DNA of 6,883 nucleotides from Clostridia bacterium (GCA_017421905.1 JAFOHH010000218.1:1-6883), one strand, 5' to 3'. Counted from the first letter of the stretch, positions 1-6,610 are shown. Notes: generated from the letters alone by a model not told the origin. Translations and numbers: made by a program.

Positions 1-10
1 AACGGCAAAT

Positions 11-41
11 AAAAAGACTAACGAGATTCGTTAGTCTTTTT
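11..41. terminator. Rho-independent terminator, probably bidirectional
   Basis: A perfect hairpin with arms at 11-24 and 28-41 (core GACTAACGA / TCGTTAGTC, extended by A5/T5) and a 3-nt loop. On the minus strand it lies about 60 nt past the arabinofuranosidase stop codon and ends in a run of five T. On the plus strand it runs into T6-G-T4. It can therefore end the minus-strand gene seen here and also a convergent plus-strand gene lying left of the window; the existence of that second gene is inference. Confidence 0.85.
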
Positions 42-101
42 TGTTTTCTAAATGGTAATTATAAAATGATATTGCGTACGCAACTGCGCAACGGTTAAAA
101 A

Positions 102-1913
102 TTACGCCTCGGGCATCCAAACGATCATATCGTTTTCGCCGCGGTTTGCCCACGCGCGGTAGGGCACGAGGGTAAGCGTAATCGGCTCGCCTTGCGGACG
201 AGTAGTGCTATACAAATCTTCTGCCGCAAGCAGTTTAGCGGAAACTTGCAATTTCAGCCCCAAATCGCCGTTTTCGCGGGAGATAACCTCCGTTTTGCAG
301 TCTTTATCAATGCGAGCGGCAAACAGGTTTACGTCGTTATCTGCGCCTTCTGCCGCAAACACGGTAGGTCCGTAGGTAAAGGCAACCTTACCTGCATTTT
401 CGCGCACCTTGGGGTTTGCAAACACCTTTTGAACGGTGGGAGCAAAGTCGAATACCAGTTCTTCCCCGTTAAACACGCCGCGGCGCACGATATAGCCGTT
501 TTCTTCCCCCTCAAACGCAACGCCGCACCAAGCAGGCTTGCGAATTTTCAGCATAATCGGCTTGCCGTGGCTATTTACTTTAACGGAAACTTTTCCATCT
601 ACGGGGAGGTTTGCTTGCACCTCGCAATCGGCAAAGCTGCTGTTTAGGGTAGAAGTGATGGGTTGGGAAAGCATCAGCTCGCCCTTCTGTTCATCTGCAT
701 ACCAAATAAAGGAGGGGATTTGCTCTATAAAACGGATTACGTTGGGCGGGCAGCAAGAACAATCGAACACCTTAACGCGCTGGGTAATAGCCGCATATTC
801 GCGATTGATGCCCCAACGCTCCAAATTGTATTTGGTCTTGGTAAGATCCATTTCCAAGGGGTTAACGTAGAAAAATCCGTCGCCCGAAAGGGAAAGCCCT
901 GCCATAACGCCGTTATAAAGCGCGCGCTCTAACACGTCGCCGTACACGGCTTCGCCCGTCAAGCGGAGCATGCGGTCGCAAAACAGTACCAGCGCAATGG
1001 AGGCGCACGTTTCGCTATAAGCGGTATCGTTAGGCAAATCGTAAGGGACGGAAACGCGTTCTGCCGCGTGCGTACTGCCCACGCCGCCCGTTACGTACAT
1101 TTTACTGGTAACGATGTTTTGGAACATCCCTTCCACCGCTTCTTTCATTTCCTTTTCGCCCGTGAGGCGCGCGCTATCTGCCATGGCAATCATGAGATAT
1201 AAAAGGCGTACGGCGTGGCCGTGCGTTTCGCGTTGCTCTCTTACAGGGAGATGGCTTTGGGAGTAGGTCGATTCGGCAAAGTCGTAGGATTGCTCTACCT
1301 TTTTTCCTCTCTCGTCCAAAAAGAATTGTCCAAGCACGCGGTATTTTTCTTCGCCCGTCAACTCGTACAAGCGGAAGAGAGCCAGCTCAATTTCCTGATG
1401 CCCGGGCGTTACGAAGGTAGCATCGCGCTTAACCATAAAACGCTCGGTAATATAATCGACGTAGCGAGAGGCAAAGCCGAGCAATCTATCGTCGTTTAAA
1501 TACTGCTTTGCCGCAACCGCCGCCTCAAACAAATGTCCTGCGCAGTATAGCTCGTGCGAGGGACGTTCGGTGAAAATTTTTTCGGGCGCTTTTACTTGGA
1601 AAAAGCTGTTATAGTAACCGTTTTCGCATTGGTTGGCAAGGATGTCCTGCACGGACTCTTCGTACCACGCGCGGATGGCAGCATCTTCTTTTCTCGAAAG
1701 CAGATACGCCGCCCCCTCCAACCATTTGGCGGCATCACTATCCCAAAAAACGTGTGCCTCGTGCGGTTCTTTACTGCATTTTAAAGCGGCAAAGCGTCCC
1801 GTTTCCGCAAAACGTTCGTATACGCTTTTTACGGTAATTTCGGCATTGATGCGTTGCTTTTCCGCCCAAAAGCCGTCCGTAATTGCAATTTGATTGAGAG
1901 AAAAAGGTTTCAT
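102..1913 (-). CDS. GH127 (DUF1680) beta-L-arabinofuranosidase, cytoplasmic
   Basis: A 603-codon glycoside hydrolase of the GH127/DUF1680 family, which releases beta-L-arabinofuranose from plant arabino-oligosaccharides such as hydroxyproline-rich glycoprotein side chains. The family's active site can be read directly. Motif YSETCAS gives zinc ligands Glu301 and Cys303. CSCCPPN gives Cys387 and Cys388, one of them the cysteine nucleophile. Glu285 lies 16 residues before Glu301, the same spacing as the acid/base and zinc glutamates of Bifidobacterium HypBA1. An alpha-barrel catalytic part (about residues 1-410) precedes beta-rich C-terminal domains, the family's usual layout. No signal peptide is visible, so it should act on imported sugars. 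The start at 1913 (MKPFSLNQ) is preferred: it has an AAGGAG site 8 nt upstream, whereas the longer frame would begin inside the promoter -35. It stands alone between its own promoter and terminator. Exact linkage specificity is uncertain; other DUF1680 members act on other substrates. Confidence 0.93.
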   Translation of the reverse strand: MKPFSLNQIAITDGFWAEKQRINAEITVKSVYERFAETGRFAALKCSKEPHEAHVFWDSDAAKWLEGAAYLLSRKEDAAIRAWYEESVQDILANQCENGYYNSFFQVKAPEKIFTERPSHELYCAGHLFEAAVAAKQYLNDDRLLGFASRYVDYITERFMVKRDATFVTPGHQEIELALFRLYELTGEEKYRVLGQFFLDERGKKVEQSYDFAESTYSQSHLPVREQRETHGHAVRLLYLMIAMADSARLTGEKEMKEAVEGMFQNIVTSKMYVTGGVGSTHAAERVSVPYDLPNDTAYSETCASIALVLFCDRMLRLTGEAVYGDVLERALYNGVMAGLSLSGDGFFYVNPLEMDLTKTKYNLERWGINREYAAITQRVKVFDCSCCPPNVIRFIEQIPSFIWYADEQKGELMLSQPITSTLNSSFADCEVQANLPVDGKVSVKVNSHGKPIMLKIRKPAWCGVAFEGEENGYIVRRGVFNGEELVFDFAPTVQKVFANPKVRENAGKVAFTYGPTVFAAEGADNDVNLFAARIDKDCKTEVISRENGDLGLKLQVSAKLLAAEDLYSTTRPQGEPITLTLVPYRAWANRGENDMIVWMPEA

Positions 1914-1921
1914 AAACGATT

Positions 1922-1927
1922 CTCCTT
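1922..1927 (-). promoter_or_regulatory. Shine-Dalgarno site that fixes the arabinofuranosidase start
   Basis: AAGGAG on the minus strand, 8 nt before the ATG at 1911-1913. No comparable site precedes the upstream in-frame ATG at 1968-1970, so this site decides the start. Confidence 0.85.
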
Positions 1928-1941
1928 TTAGCTTTTCTTTT

Positions 1942-1970
1942 ATTATATCATAGAAAAATGATAATTTCAA
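1942..1970 (-). promoter_or_regulatory. Promoter of the arabinofuranosidase gene
   Basis: On the minus strand, -35 TTGAAA (1970-1965), a 17-nt spacer and -10 TATAAT (1947-1942), with TG one base before the -10 (extended -10). Transcription would begin near 1935, leaving a leader of about 22 nt that carries the Shine-Dalgarno site. The -35 forms half of a perfect 12-bp palindrome (1965-1976). Confidence 0.8.
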
Positions 1971-1976
1971 TTGAAA
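1965..1976. promoter_or_regulatory. Candidate operator: palindrome over the -35
   Basis: TTTCAATTGAAA is a perfect 12-bp inverted repeat whose left half is the -35 box of the arabinofuranosidase promoter. A repressor bound here would block RNA polymerase. A second, weaker inverted repeat (GCAAAA, 7 nt, TTTTGC) lies upstream at 2004-2022. The operator role is inferred; the region is AT-rich, so chance is possible and no known regulator motif was matched. Confidence 0.35.
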
Positions 1977-2070
1977 ATATGCACAAAAAAGTGAGGATTA
2001 TTTGCAAAAAAATGAATTTTGCCCCTCGCAACAATTCCCGTAAAACCCCTTTCCTCCCGAAAAAAACCAT

Positions 2071-2101
2071 AAAAAGAGCCCCGCGGCAAAAGCCGCGGGG
2101 C
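2071..2101 (-). terminator. Rho-independent terminator of the ilvE-VOR operon
   Basis: On the minus strand, a perfect 10-bp GC stem (GCCCCGCGGC / GCCGCGGGGC, arms 2101-2092 and 2087-2078) with a TTTT loop, then TC and five T. It lies 25 nt after the stop codon of the gamma subunit gene, the last gene of the operon. The plus strand also has a T-run after the stem (2107-2111), but no plus-strand gene ends here. Confidence 0.93.
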
Positions 2102-2125
2102 GCAGATTTTTATACAATACGATAT

Positions 2126-2662
2126 TTATTCCGCATAGTCGTAGCCCGTTTTTAAGGCTTTCATATTAGCCTCTAACAGGTTGGCGTGCTTGGCGGAAAC
2201 CACCTTTTTCATAGCCTCTGCGGCAGAATCGAAGGTAACCACGCCCGTTTCCTTTATCATTTTACCCAGCATAATCATGTTGGCAAGGGTGGGCAATCCC
2301 AGCTCCAACGCCAAACGGGTGGCAGGCACGTAATAGGCGTTTACGTCGCTACGCTCAATTTTGCGTTCGATTAGCGTGCTATCGATGAAAATTTTGCCGC
2401 CCTTTACCGTTGCGTTTTCGTATTTATCGAGAGAGGGCAGGTTCATAGCAAGGAGAACGTCGGGCGAGGAAACGATGGGCGAGCCAACGGGTTCGTCGCT
2501 TAAAATAACGCTGCAATTTGCCGTGCCGCCGCGCATTTCCGGGCCGTAGGAGGGTAGCCAGCTGACCTGCTTATCCTCTTGCATACCAACGGTTGCAAGG
2601 CATTTGCCCGTAAAGAGAACGCCTTGGCCGCCAAAGCCTGCAATTAAAATTTGCGTCGTCAT
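2126..2662 (-). CDS. 2-oxoacid:ferredoxin oxidoreductase, gamma subunit
   Basis: A 178-residue subunit of the pyruvate/ketoisovalerate oxidoreductase gamma family (VorC/KorC type; naming varies between organisms). The N-terminal glycine-rich motif GFGGQG (residues 9-14) after a short beta strand, followed by the PSYGPEMRGGTA segment, is typical of the family, whose members help form the CoA- and substrate-binding part of the complex. Length is normal for a stand-alone gamma subunit. Its ATG overlaps the beta-subunit stop by 4 nt (ATGA) and is preceded by a near-perfect ribosome binding site, indicating tight coupling. It is the last gene of the operon; a terminator follows within 25 nt. The family call is firm. 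The 2-oxoacid specificity is inferred from the ilvE context. Confidence 0.93.
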   Translation of the reverse strand: MTTQILIAGFGGQGVLFTGKCLATVGMQEDKQVSWLPSYGPEMRGGTANCSVILSDEPVGSPIVSSPDVLLAMNLPSLDKYENATVKGGKIFIDSTLIERKIERSDVNAYYVPATRLALELGLPTLANMIMLGKMIKETGVVTFDSAAEAMKKVVSAKHANLLEANMKALKTGYDYAE

Positions 2663-3408
2663 TCTTGCACCTCCTTCGATTTATCCTTATATACGCCCAA
2701 GGGGTAGTAAGGAATCATGCTTTCTTCCACCCACTTTAAGGCGTTTGCGGGCGTCATACCCCAGTTTGTGGGACAGGAGGAAACGACCTCGATAAGAGAA
2801 AAGCCTTTGTTTTCCACTTGGTTTTGAAAGGCCTTTTTAATTGCCTTTTTGGCATTTTTTACGTTTTTTACGTTGTTTACGGCAACGCGTTCGATATAAT
2901 AGGGCGCATCGAGTGCGGCAAGCATTTCCGAAACCTTAATGGGGTAACCTTGCGTTGCTACGTCTCTGCCGTAGGGCGAGGTTTGCGTTACCTGGCCGGG
3001 GAGAGAGGTGGGTGCCATTTGTCCGCCCGTCATACCGTAAATAGCGTTGTTTACGAAAATGATGGTGATGTTTTCGTTACGCGTTGCGGCGTGTACCGTT
3101 TCCGCCATACCGATAGAGGCAAGGTCGCCATCGCCTTGGTAGGTGAACACGATATTATCGGGGAGGGCGCGTTTAATGCCCGGTGCAACGGCGGGGGCTC
3201 TGCCGTGGGCTGCCTCTGCCATGTCGCAGGTAAAATAATCGTACGCCATTACCGCACAGCCTACGGGGGCTACGCCGATGGCTTTCCCTTCGATGCCAAG
3301 CTCGTCGATGGCTTCGGCAACGAGGCGGTGAATAATGCCGTGCGTGCAACCGGGGCAATAATGGAAAGGAATGGGAGCAAGCGACTTGGGCTTATCAAAA
3401 ACCTTCAT
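2659..3408 (-). CDS. 2-oxoacid:ferredoxin oxidoreductase, TPP-binding beta subunit
   Basis: A 249-residue thiamine pyrophosphate subunit, the catalytic half of the ketoacid oxidoreductase (VorA/KorB type). It decarboxylates the 2-oxoacid on TPP and passes electrons to the iron-sulfur subunit while the acyl group goes to CoA. The TPP/Mg motif is visible as GDGD at residues 92-95, followed 25-27 residues later by N120-N121 within NNAIYGMTGGQ. The N-terminal YCPGCTHG (residues 17-24), with Cys18 and Cys21, is a family signature. The C-terminal extension with extra cluster cysteines found in pyruvate enzymes is absent. The ATG lies 1 nt after the alpha stop, with AAGGAGGG 8 nt upstream. The protein is short and of the separate-subunit kind, as in the four-subunit VOR and KOR enzymes. 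Confidence 0.94.
   Translation of the reverse strand: MKVFDKPKSLAPIPFHYCPGCTHGIIHRLVAEAIDELGIEGKAIGVAPVGCAVMAYDYFTCDMAEAAHGRAPAVAPGIKRALPDNIVFTYQGDGDLASIGMAETVHAATRNENITIIFVNNAIYGMTGGQMAPTSLPGQVTQTSPYGRDVATQGYPIKVSEMLAALDAPYYIERVAVNNVKNVKNAKKAIKKAFQNQVENKGFSLIEVVSSCPTNWGMTPANALKWVEESMIPYYPLGVYKDKSKEVQE
2668..2676 (-). promoter_or_regulatory. Near-perfect Shine-Dalgarno site for the gamma subunit
   Basis: AAGGAGGTG, nine bases matching the 16S rRNA anti-Shine-Dalgarno end, lies 5 nt before the gamma ATG and inside the end of the beta gene. It is the strongest such site in the operon and may keep gamma output equal to the other subunits despite the gene's last position. Confidence 0.85.
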
Positions 3409-3409
3409 T

Positions 3410-4471
3410 TTACTTTCCCTCCTTGGTCATGTTATAAATTGCGGTAAGCACTTCTTCGGGAGAAGGAATCATACCGCCCGTTCTGTTGCAAAGATATACG
3501 GGGCGAGAGCATTCTACGGCAAGGCGCACGTCCTCGATCATTTGCCCCATGGAAAGCTCTACCGAAAGGAAAGCCTTTACGCGCTTTGCCGTTTGGGAAA
3601 GCACGGCTTTGGGGAAGGGCCAAAGGGTAATGGGGCGAATTAAGCCCACCTTAATCCCCTCCTTTCTTGCAGCGACGATGGCGTTTTTAGCAACGCGCGC
3701 CGCAATGCCAAACGCCACTACGCAGTAGTCGGCGTCGTCGGTCATAAATTCTTCCCAAAGGCATTCCTTTTCCTCTACCGTTTGGTAGCGGTTAAAGCGT
3801 TCTACCGTGGTGCGCTCTAATTCCTCGGGCTTTAAGTAAAGGGAATTGATGATGTTGTGCTTGCGTTTGCACTCCGTACCCGTTGCCGCCCAGGGCTTTT
3901 CCACCTTAAAGTTAGAAGGCTCCGGCAGGGTTACGGGCTCCATCATTTGCCCCATCGTGCCGTCTGCAAGTACCATAGTGGGCATGCAGTAGGTATCGGC
4001 AAGGTCAAAGGCTTTCATCGTAAGGTCTGCCATTTCCTGCACCGATGCAGGCGCAAGAACGATGAGTTTATAATCGCCGTGGCCGCCGCCCTTTACCGCC
4101 TGAAAATAATCGGACTGCGCGGGTTGAATGCCGCCAAGACCGGGGCCGCCGCGTTGTACGTTGACGATAACCGCAGGAAGATCTGCCCCTGCGATATAGG
4201 AAATACCCTCTTGCTTTAAGGAAATTCCGGGGCTTGAGGAGGAGGTCATAACTCTATGGCCCGTGCCTGCAACGCCGTATACCATATTGATGGCAGAAAT
4301 TTCACTTTCCGCCTGCAAAAACGTGCCGCCGATTTTGGGCATGCGCTTTGCCATATATGCGGCAATTTCCGTTTGCGGCGTAATGGGATAGCCGAAATAG
4401 TGACGGCAACCTGCGATAATTGCCGCTTCGGCAATGGCTTCGTTACCCTTCATTAGTACTTTATCTTTCAT
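3410..4471 (-). CDS. vorB: 2-oxoacid:ferredoxin oxidoreductase, alpha subunit (VorB type)
   Basis: A 353-residue alpha subunit of the ketoisovalerate/2-oxoglutarate ferredoxin oxidoreductase family, commonly annotated VorB in bacteria. Seen in order: GYPITPQTEI (27-36), the pyrimidine-domain signature; AESEISA (54-60), whose glutamate is expected to activate the TPP cofactor bound with the beta subunit; SSSSPGISLKQEG (77-89); and NVQRGGPGLGG (104-114). A transketolase C-terminal-like domain occupies roughly residues 240-350. It pairs with beta (1 nt downstream) and with the 4Fe-4S delta subunit (8 nt upstream). The first ATG is chosen because a GAGGTG site overlapping the delta stop precedes it closely; the ATG at codon 7 has none. 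The ilvE gene in the same operon favours branched-chain 2-oxoacids over 2-oxoglutarate, but that is inference. Confidence 0.93.
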   Translation of the reverse strand: MKDKVLMKGNEAIAEAAIIAGCRHYFGYPITPQTEIAAYMAKRMPKIGGTFLQAESEISAINMVYGVAGTGHRVMTSSSSPGISLKQEGISYIAGADLPAVIVNVQRGGPGLGGIQPAQSDYFQAVKGGGHGDYKLIVLAPASVQEMADLTMKAFDLADTYCMPTMVLADGTMGQMMEPVTLPEPSNFKVEKPWAATGTECKRKHNIINSLYLKPEELERTTVERFNRYQTVEEKECLWEEFMTDDADYCVVAFGIAARVAKNAIVAARKEGIKVGLIRPITLWPFPKAVLSQTAKRVKAFLSVELSMGQMIEDVRLAVECSRPVYLCNRTGGMIPSPEEVLTAIYNMTKEGK

Positions 4472-4479
4472 AATTCACC

Positions 4480-4686
4480 TCATTTTTCCACGGTAATTAC
4501 GCAGTCCGGGCACATGGTTGCGCAAAACGCACAGCCGATGCACGCAGCCTCGTCGGTAATTTCCGCAGGATAATGACCTTTTGCGTTAATTTTATCCTTT
4601 GCCAAAGCAATGATATGCTTGGGGCAAGCGTCTACACAAAGGGAGCAGCCCTTGCATAAATCGCTGTTAAAGGTTACTTTTGCCAT
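4480..4686 (-). CDS. 2-oxoacid:ferredoxin oxidoreductase, delta subunit (2x[4Fe-4S] ferredoxin)
   Basis: A 68-residue bacterial-type diferric ferredoxin domain. It carries two CxxCxxCxxxCP motifs: Cys11, 14, 17, 21 and Cys49, 52, 55, 59, with one additional Cys62. It should bind two [4Fe-4S] clusters and carry electrons from the TPP site in the beta subunit to soluble ferredoxin. Because the beta subunit here is short and lacks its own extra cluster cysteines, this small protein is probably the main electron outlet of the complex. The start has AAGGAG 8 nt upstream and lies 18 nt after the ATPase stop; the alpha gene follows after 8 nt. Operon position identifies it as the delta subunit rather than a free ferredoxin. 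Confidence 0.94.
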   Translation of the reverse strand: MAKVTFNSDLCKGCSLCVDACPKHIIALAKDKINAKGHYPAEITDEAACIGCAFCATMCPDCVITVEK

Positions 4687-4704
4687 AAGATTTTCTCCTT
4701 AGCA

Positions 4705-5463
4705 TTAAAAATATTTTTCTTGCAACGTAAGCGGAAAAGCGTTGGCAATTTCGCGCGCTACGTCCTTTTTTGCTGAATAATAATGGGCGGGCAGTCCGCA
4801 AAGCTCGGAAAGCTTTTGCGCCTCACTTGCCGTTTTTAACACGTCCGCCGCAGTCGTATCCTCCCCTACGTTAGAGTTGTTTACGATAACGGTAAAGGGA
4901 AGATGCGCCGCCGCCTCAATTTCCTTCATAATTTGGTAAGCCTCTTCCGCCGTGCGCGATAGGGGGCGATAAAAATTGACCACGAACGCCATTTCGTAAT
5001 CGTTTTCCTCCACAAGGTAAGGGGCGTATCTGCCGAGCGCGTACGCGCCTCTGTCGTCGCCGCCGATATCCATTACCGCAAAGGCGTCTCTTCGCATAAC
5101 GAGGGCGTAGGCTTCTTGCGGCAGGGCGGGTAAATCGACGCTCGTATTTGCATAGGTGGGCGAAATTAAGGTTACGCCTGCCTCCTTTAACGCCCGTTCG
5201 CTATCCTTGGTGCGAAAATAGGGGTTTACGATGTCGAGATCGGCAATTTTTACCGTTTTTCCGCTTGCGGCAAGCGCTAATGCGTAATTGACCGCAAGGT
5301 TGGTTTTTCCGCTACCGTAATGCCCTGCAAACAGCGTTACGCGCTTTACGGGGCGGCCCGTAAAAAGGGGGGAACGGCTTGCGACCTCTCCTTGCATCGG
5401 TTGCCCTTCGCCTTGCGCGGTTGGGGCTATATTGTGCGTGTTTTCAAGCGCGGAATTAGCCAT
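4705..5463 (-). CDS. ParA/MinD-like P-loop ATPase of unknown role in the VOR operon
   Basis: A 252-residue nucleotide-binding protein resembling the CobQ/MinD/ParA (SIMIBI) group; its cellular role is not known to me. The P-loop is GHYGSGKT at residues 47-54, with His-Tyr where MinD/ParA proteins carry the signature Lys-Gly of KGGxGKT. It is followed by DLDIVNPYFR (75-84), a likely switch region, and by VMDIGGDD (130-137), a Walker B-like strand. NNSN at 195-198 may contact the base. There is one cysteine (Cys222), so a CxxC metal scaffold of the Mrp/Nbp35 kind is excluded. The gene overlaps the end of ilvE by 8 nt and is followed by the delta subunit after 18 nt, so it is co-expressed with the oxidoreductase. 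The first 38 residues form a polar, disordered-looking tail before the domain; the start is uncertain, with Met23 an alternative. A role in assembly or regulation of the complex is speculation. Confidence 0.85.
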   Translation of the reverse strand: MANSALENTHNIAPTAQGEGQPMQGEVASRSPLFTGRPVKRVTLFAGHYGSGKTNLAVNYALALAASGKTVKIADLDIVNPYFRTKDSERALKEAGVTLISPTYANTSVDLPALPQEAYALVMRRDAFAVMDIGGDDRGAYALGRYAPYLVEENDYEMAFVVNFYRPLSRTAEEAYQIMKEIEAAAHLPFTVIVNNSNVGEDTTAADVLKTASEAQKLSELCGLPAHYYSAKKDVAREIANAFPLTLQEKYF

Positions 5464-6535
5464 TACAAACCTTGTACGTCCAGCCGAATACGTCTTCTTT
5501 TTTGCCCCATTGAATGGAGGTAAGCTCGTCGTACAGCTTTTGGGTGAGCGCGCCGATTTGGTTATCGGTAACGACGTGCGTTACGCCGTTATAGTACAGC
5601 TTGCCGATGGGAGATACGACTGCCGCCGTACCCGTACCCCAAGCCTCCTTCAGCGTGCCGTTTTCTGCCGCGGCAATGAGTTCGTCTACCGAGAAAAGGC
5701 GTTCTTCTACCGTGTAGCCCCAAGCCTTTAACAGGTCGATGCACGACTTGCGGGTAATACCGGGGAGCACCGATCCGGTAAGGGCAGGCGTTACGATGGT
5801 TTCGCCCAGCTTGAACATAACGTTCATACTGCCTACCTCTTCGATATATTTGCGTTCTACCCCGTCCAGCCAAAGCACTTGCGTAAAGCCGTTTTGTTCT
5901 GCCTTTTGCCCTGCGCGAAGGCTTGCCGCGTAGTTTCCGCCGCATTTTGCATAACCCGTACCGCCGCGAACCGCGCGTACGTCTTCTTCTTCAATGGCAA
6001 TTTTAACGGGGTTAATTCCCTCTTTATAATATGCGCCGACGGGCGAGCAAATGATTGCAAAGGTAGCGTTTGCCACGGCGTGCACGCCGAGGTGGGGGTC
6101 GTTACCGTACATAAAGGGGCGAATGTAAAGCGAAGTTCCCTCGCTGTGCGGAACCCAGTCCTTTTCCAGCTCTACCAAGGTAGAAATGGCGTTTAAGCAA
6201 CCTTCCTCGTCCAGCTGAGGCAAGCAAAGGCGAGCCGCGCTGTTGTTAAAGCGTTTTACGTTTTCCATAGGGCGGAACAGCTGAATATCGCCGTTTGCCG
6301 TGCGGTATGCTTTCATACCCTCAAAAATTTCCGCACCGTAGTGGAACACGGTAGACGCGGGATGGGTAGGAATCATGCCAAAGGGTACGATTCTGCCGTT
6401 GTGCCAGCCCTCTTTGTCGGAATAATCCATTAAAAACATATGGTCGGTAAAAATTCTGCCAAAGCCAAGCGATTTTTCGTCGGTGGGCTTTTGCTTGGGC
6501 GCAGTCGTTTTGGTTACCGTAATTTCGTATTTCAT
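5456..6535 (-). CDS. ilvE: Branched-chain amino-acid aminotransferase
   Basis: A 359-residue fold-type IV PLP aminotransferase that exchanges the amino group between leucine, isoleucine or valine and 2-oxoglutarate. The PLP lysine is Lys197 in GTGYAKCGGNYAAS. The usual partners are present at the spacings of human mitochondrial BCAT: Tyr202 at +5 and Glu232 at +35 (IEEVGSMN). Arg139 in LYIRPFMYG and the phosphate-binding GTGTAA (300-305) are also seen. The length fits the longer, eukaryote-like BCAT subgroup rather than the roughly 310-residue E. coli type. The BCAT2 redox CxxC is not present. The start has AGGAGT 5 nt upstream. It is the first gene of the operon, about 69 nt downstream of a consensus promoter, and its last codons overlap the ATPase start. 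Co-transcription with a ketoacid oxidoreductase suggests it makes or consumes that enzyme's branched 2-oxoacids. Confidence 0.96.
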   Translation of the reverse strand: MKYEITVTKTTAPKQKPTDEKSLGFGRIFTDHMFLMDYSDKEGWHNGRIVPFGMIPTHPASTVFHYGAEIFEGMKAYRTANGDIQLFRPMENVKRFNNSAARLCLPQLDEEGCLNAISTLVELEKDWVPHSEGTSLYIRPFMYGNDPHLGVHAVANATFAIICSPVGAYYKEGINPVKIAIEEEDVRAVRGGTGYAKCGGNYAASLRAGQKAEQNGFTQVLWLDGVERKYIEEVGSMNVMFKLGETIVTPALTGSVLPGITRKSCIDLLKAWGYTVEERLFSVDELIAAAENGTLKEAWGTGTAAVVSPIGKLYYNGVTHVVTDNQIGALTQKLYDELTSIQWGKKEDVFGWTYKVCNG

Positions 6536-6550
6536 TTTCTACTCCTATAA

Positions 6551-6586
6551 GCGTTTGCGTTTTACTCGCCGCAGTTTGCAAAGCGC
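6551..6586 (-). other. Possible leader hairpin before ilvE
   Basis: In the 69-nt untranslated leader, the minus-strand segment at 6586-6578 (GCGCTTTGC) can pair with 6558-6551 (GCAAACGC), giving 8 bp with one bulged base and a 19-nt loop. It ends 4 nt before the AGGAGT ribosome binding site. It has no U-run, so it is not a terminator, and it resembles no riboswitch that I recognise. It may be incidental. Confidence 0.25.
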
Positions 6587-6610
6587 ACAGCGTTGTTTCT
6601 TTTAAAAATT

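Noticed and set aside
192..932. Overlapping plus-strand open frames of about 90-150 codons
   Set aside because: They are antisense to the arabinofuranosidase, in different frames and without family motifs; they are typical mirror frames of GC-biased codons.
1914..1970. Longer start for the arabinofuranosidase, with 19 extra residues from an ATG at 1970
   Set aside because: That ATG lies within the promoter -35 and upstream of the expected transcription start near 1935. It has no ribosome binding site, and the extra residues do not look like a signal peptide.
2818..3447. Plus-strand open frame of 209 codons
   Set aside because: It is wholly antisense to the beta subunit and the end of the alpha gene, both with clear catalytic motifs. 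It has no plausible ribosome binding site and no recognisable domain.
6536..6604. T-box or branched-chain riboswitch before ilvE
   Set aside because: The leader is only about 69 nt, with no T-box sequence, specifier stem or terminator/antiterminator pair.
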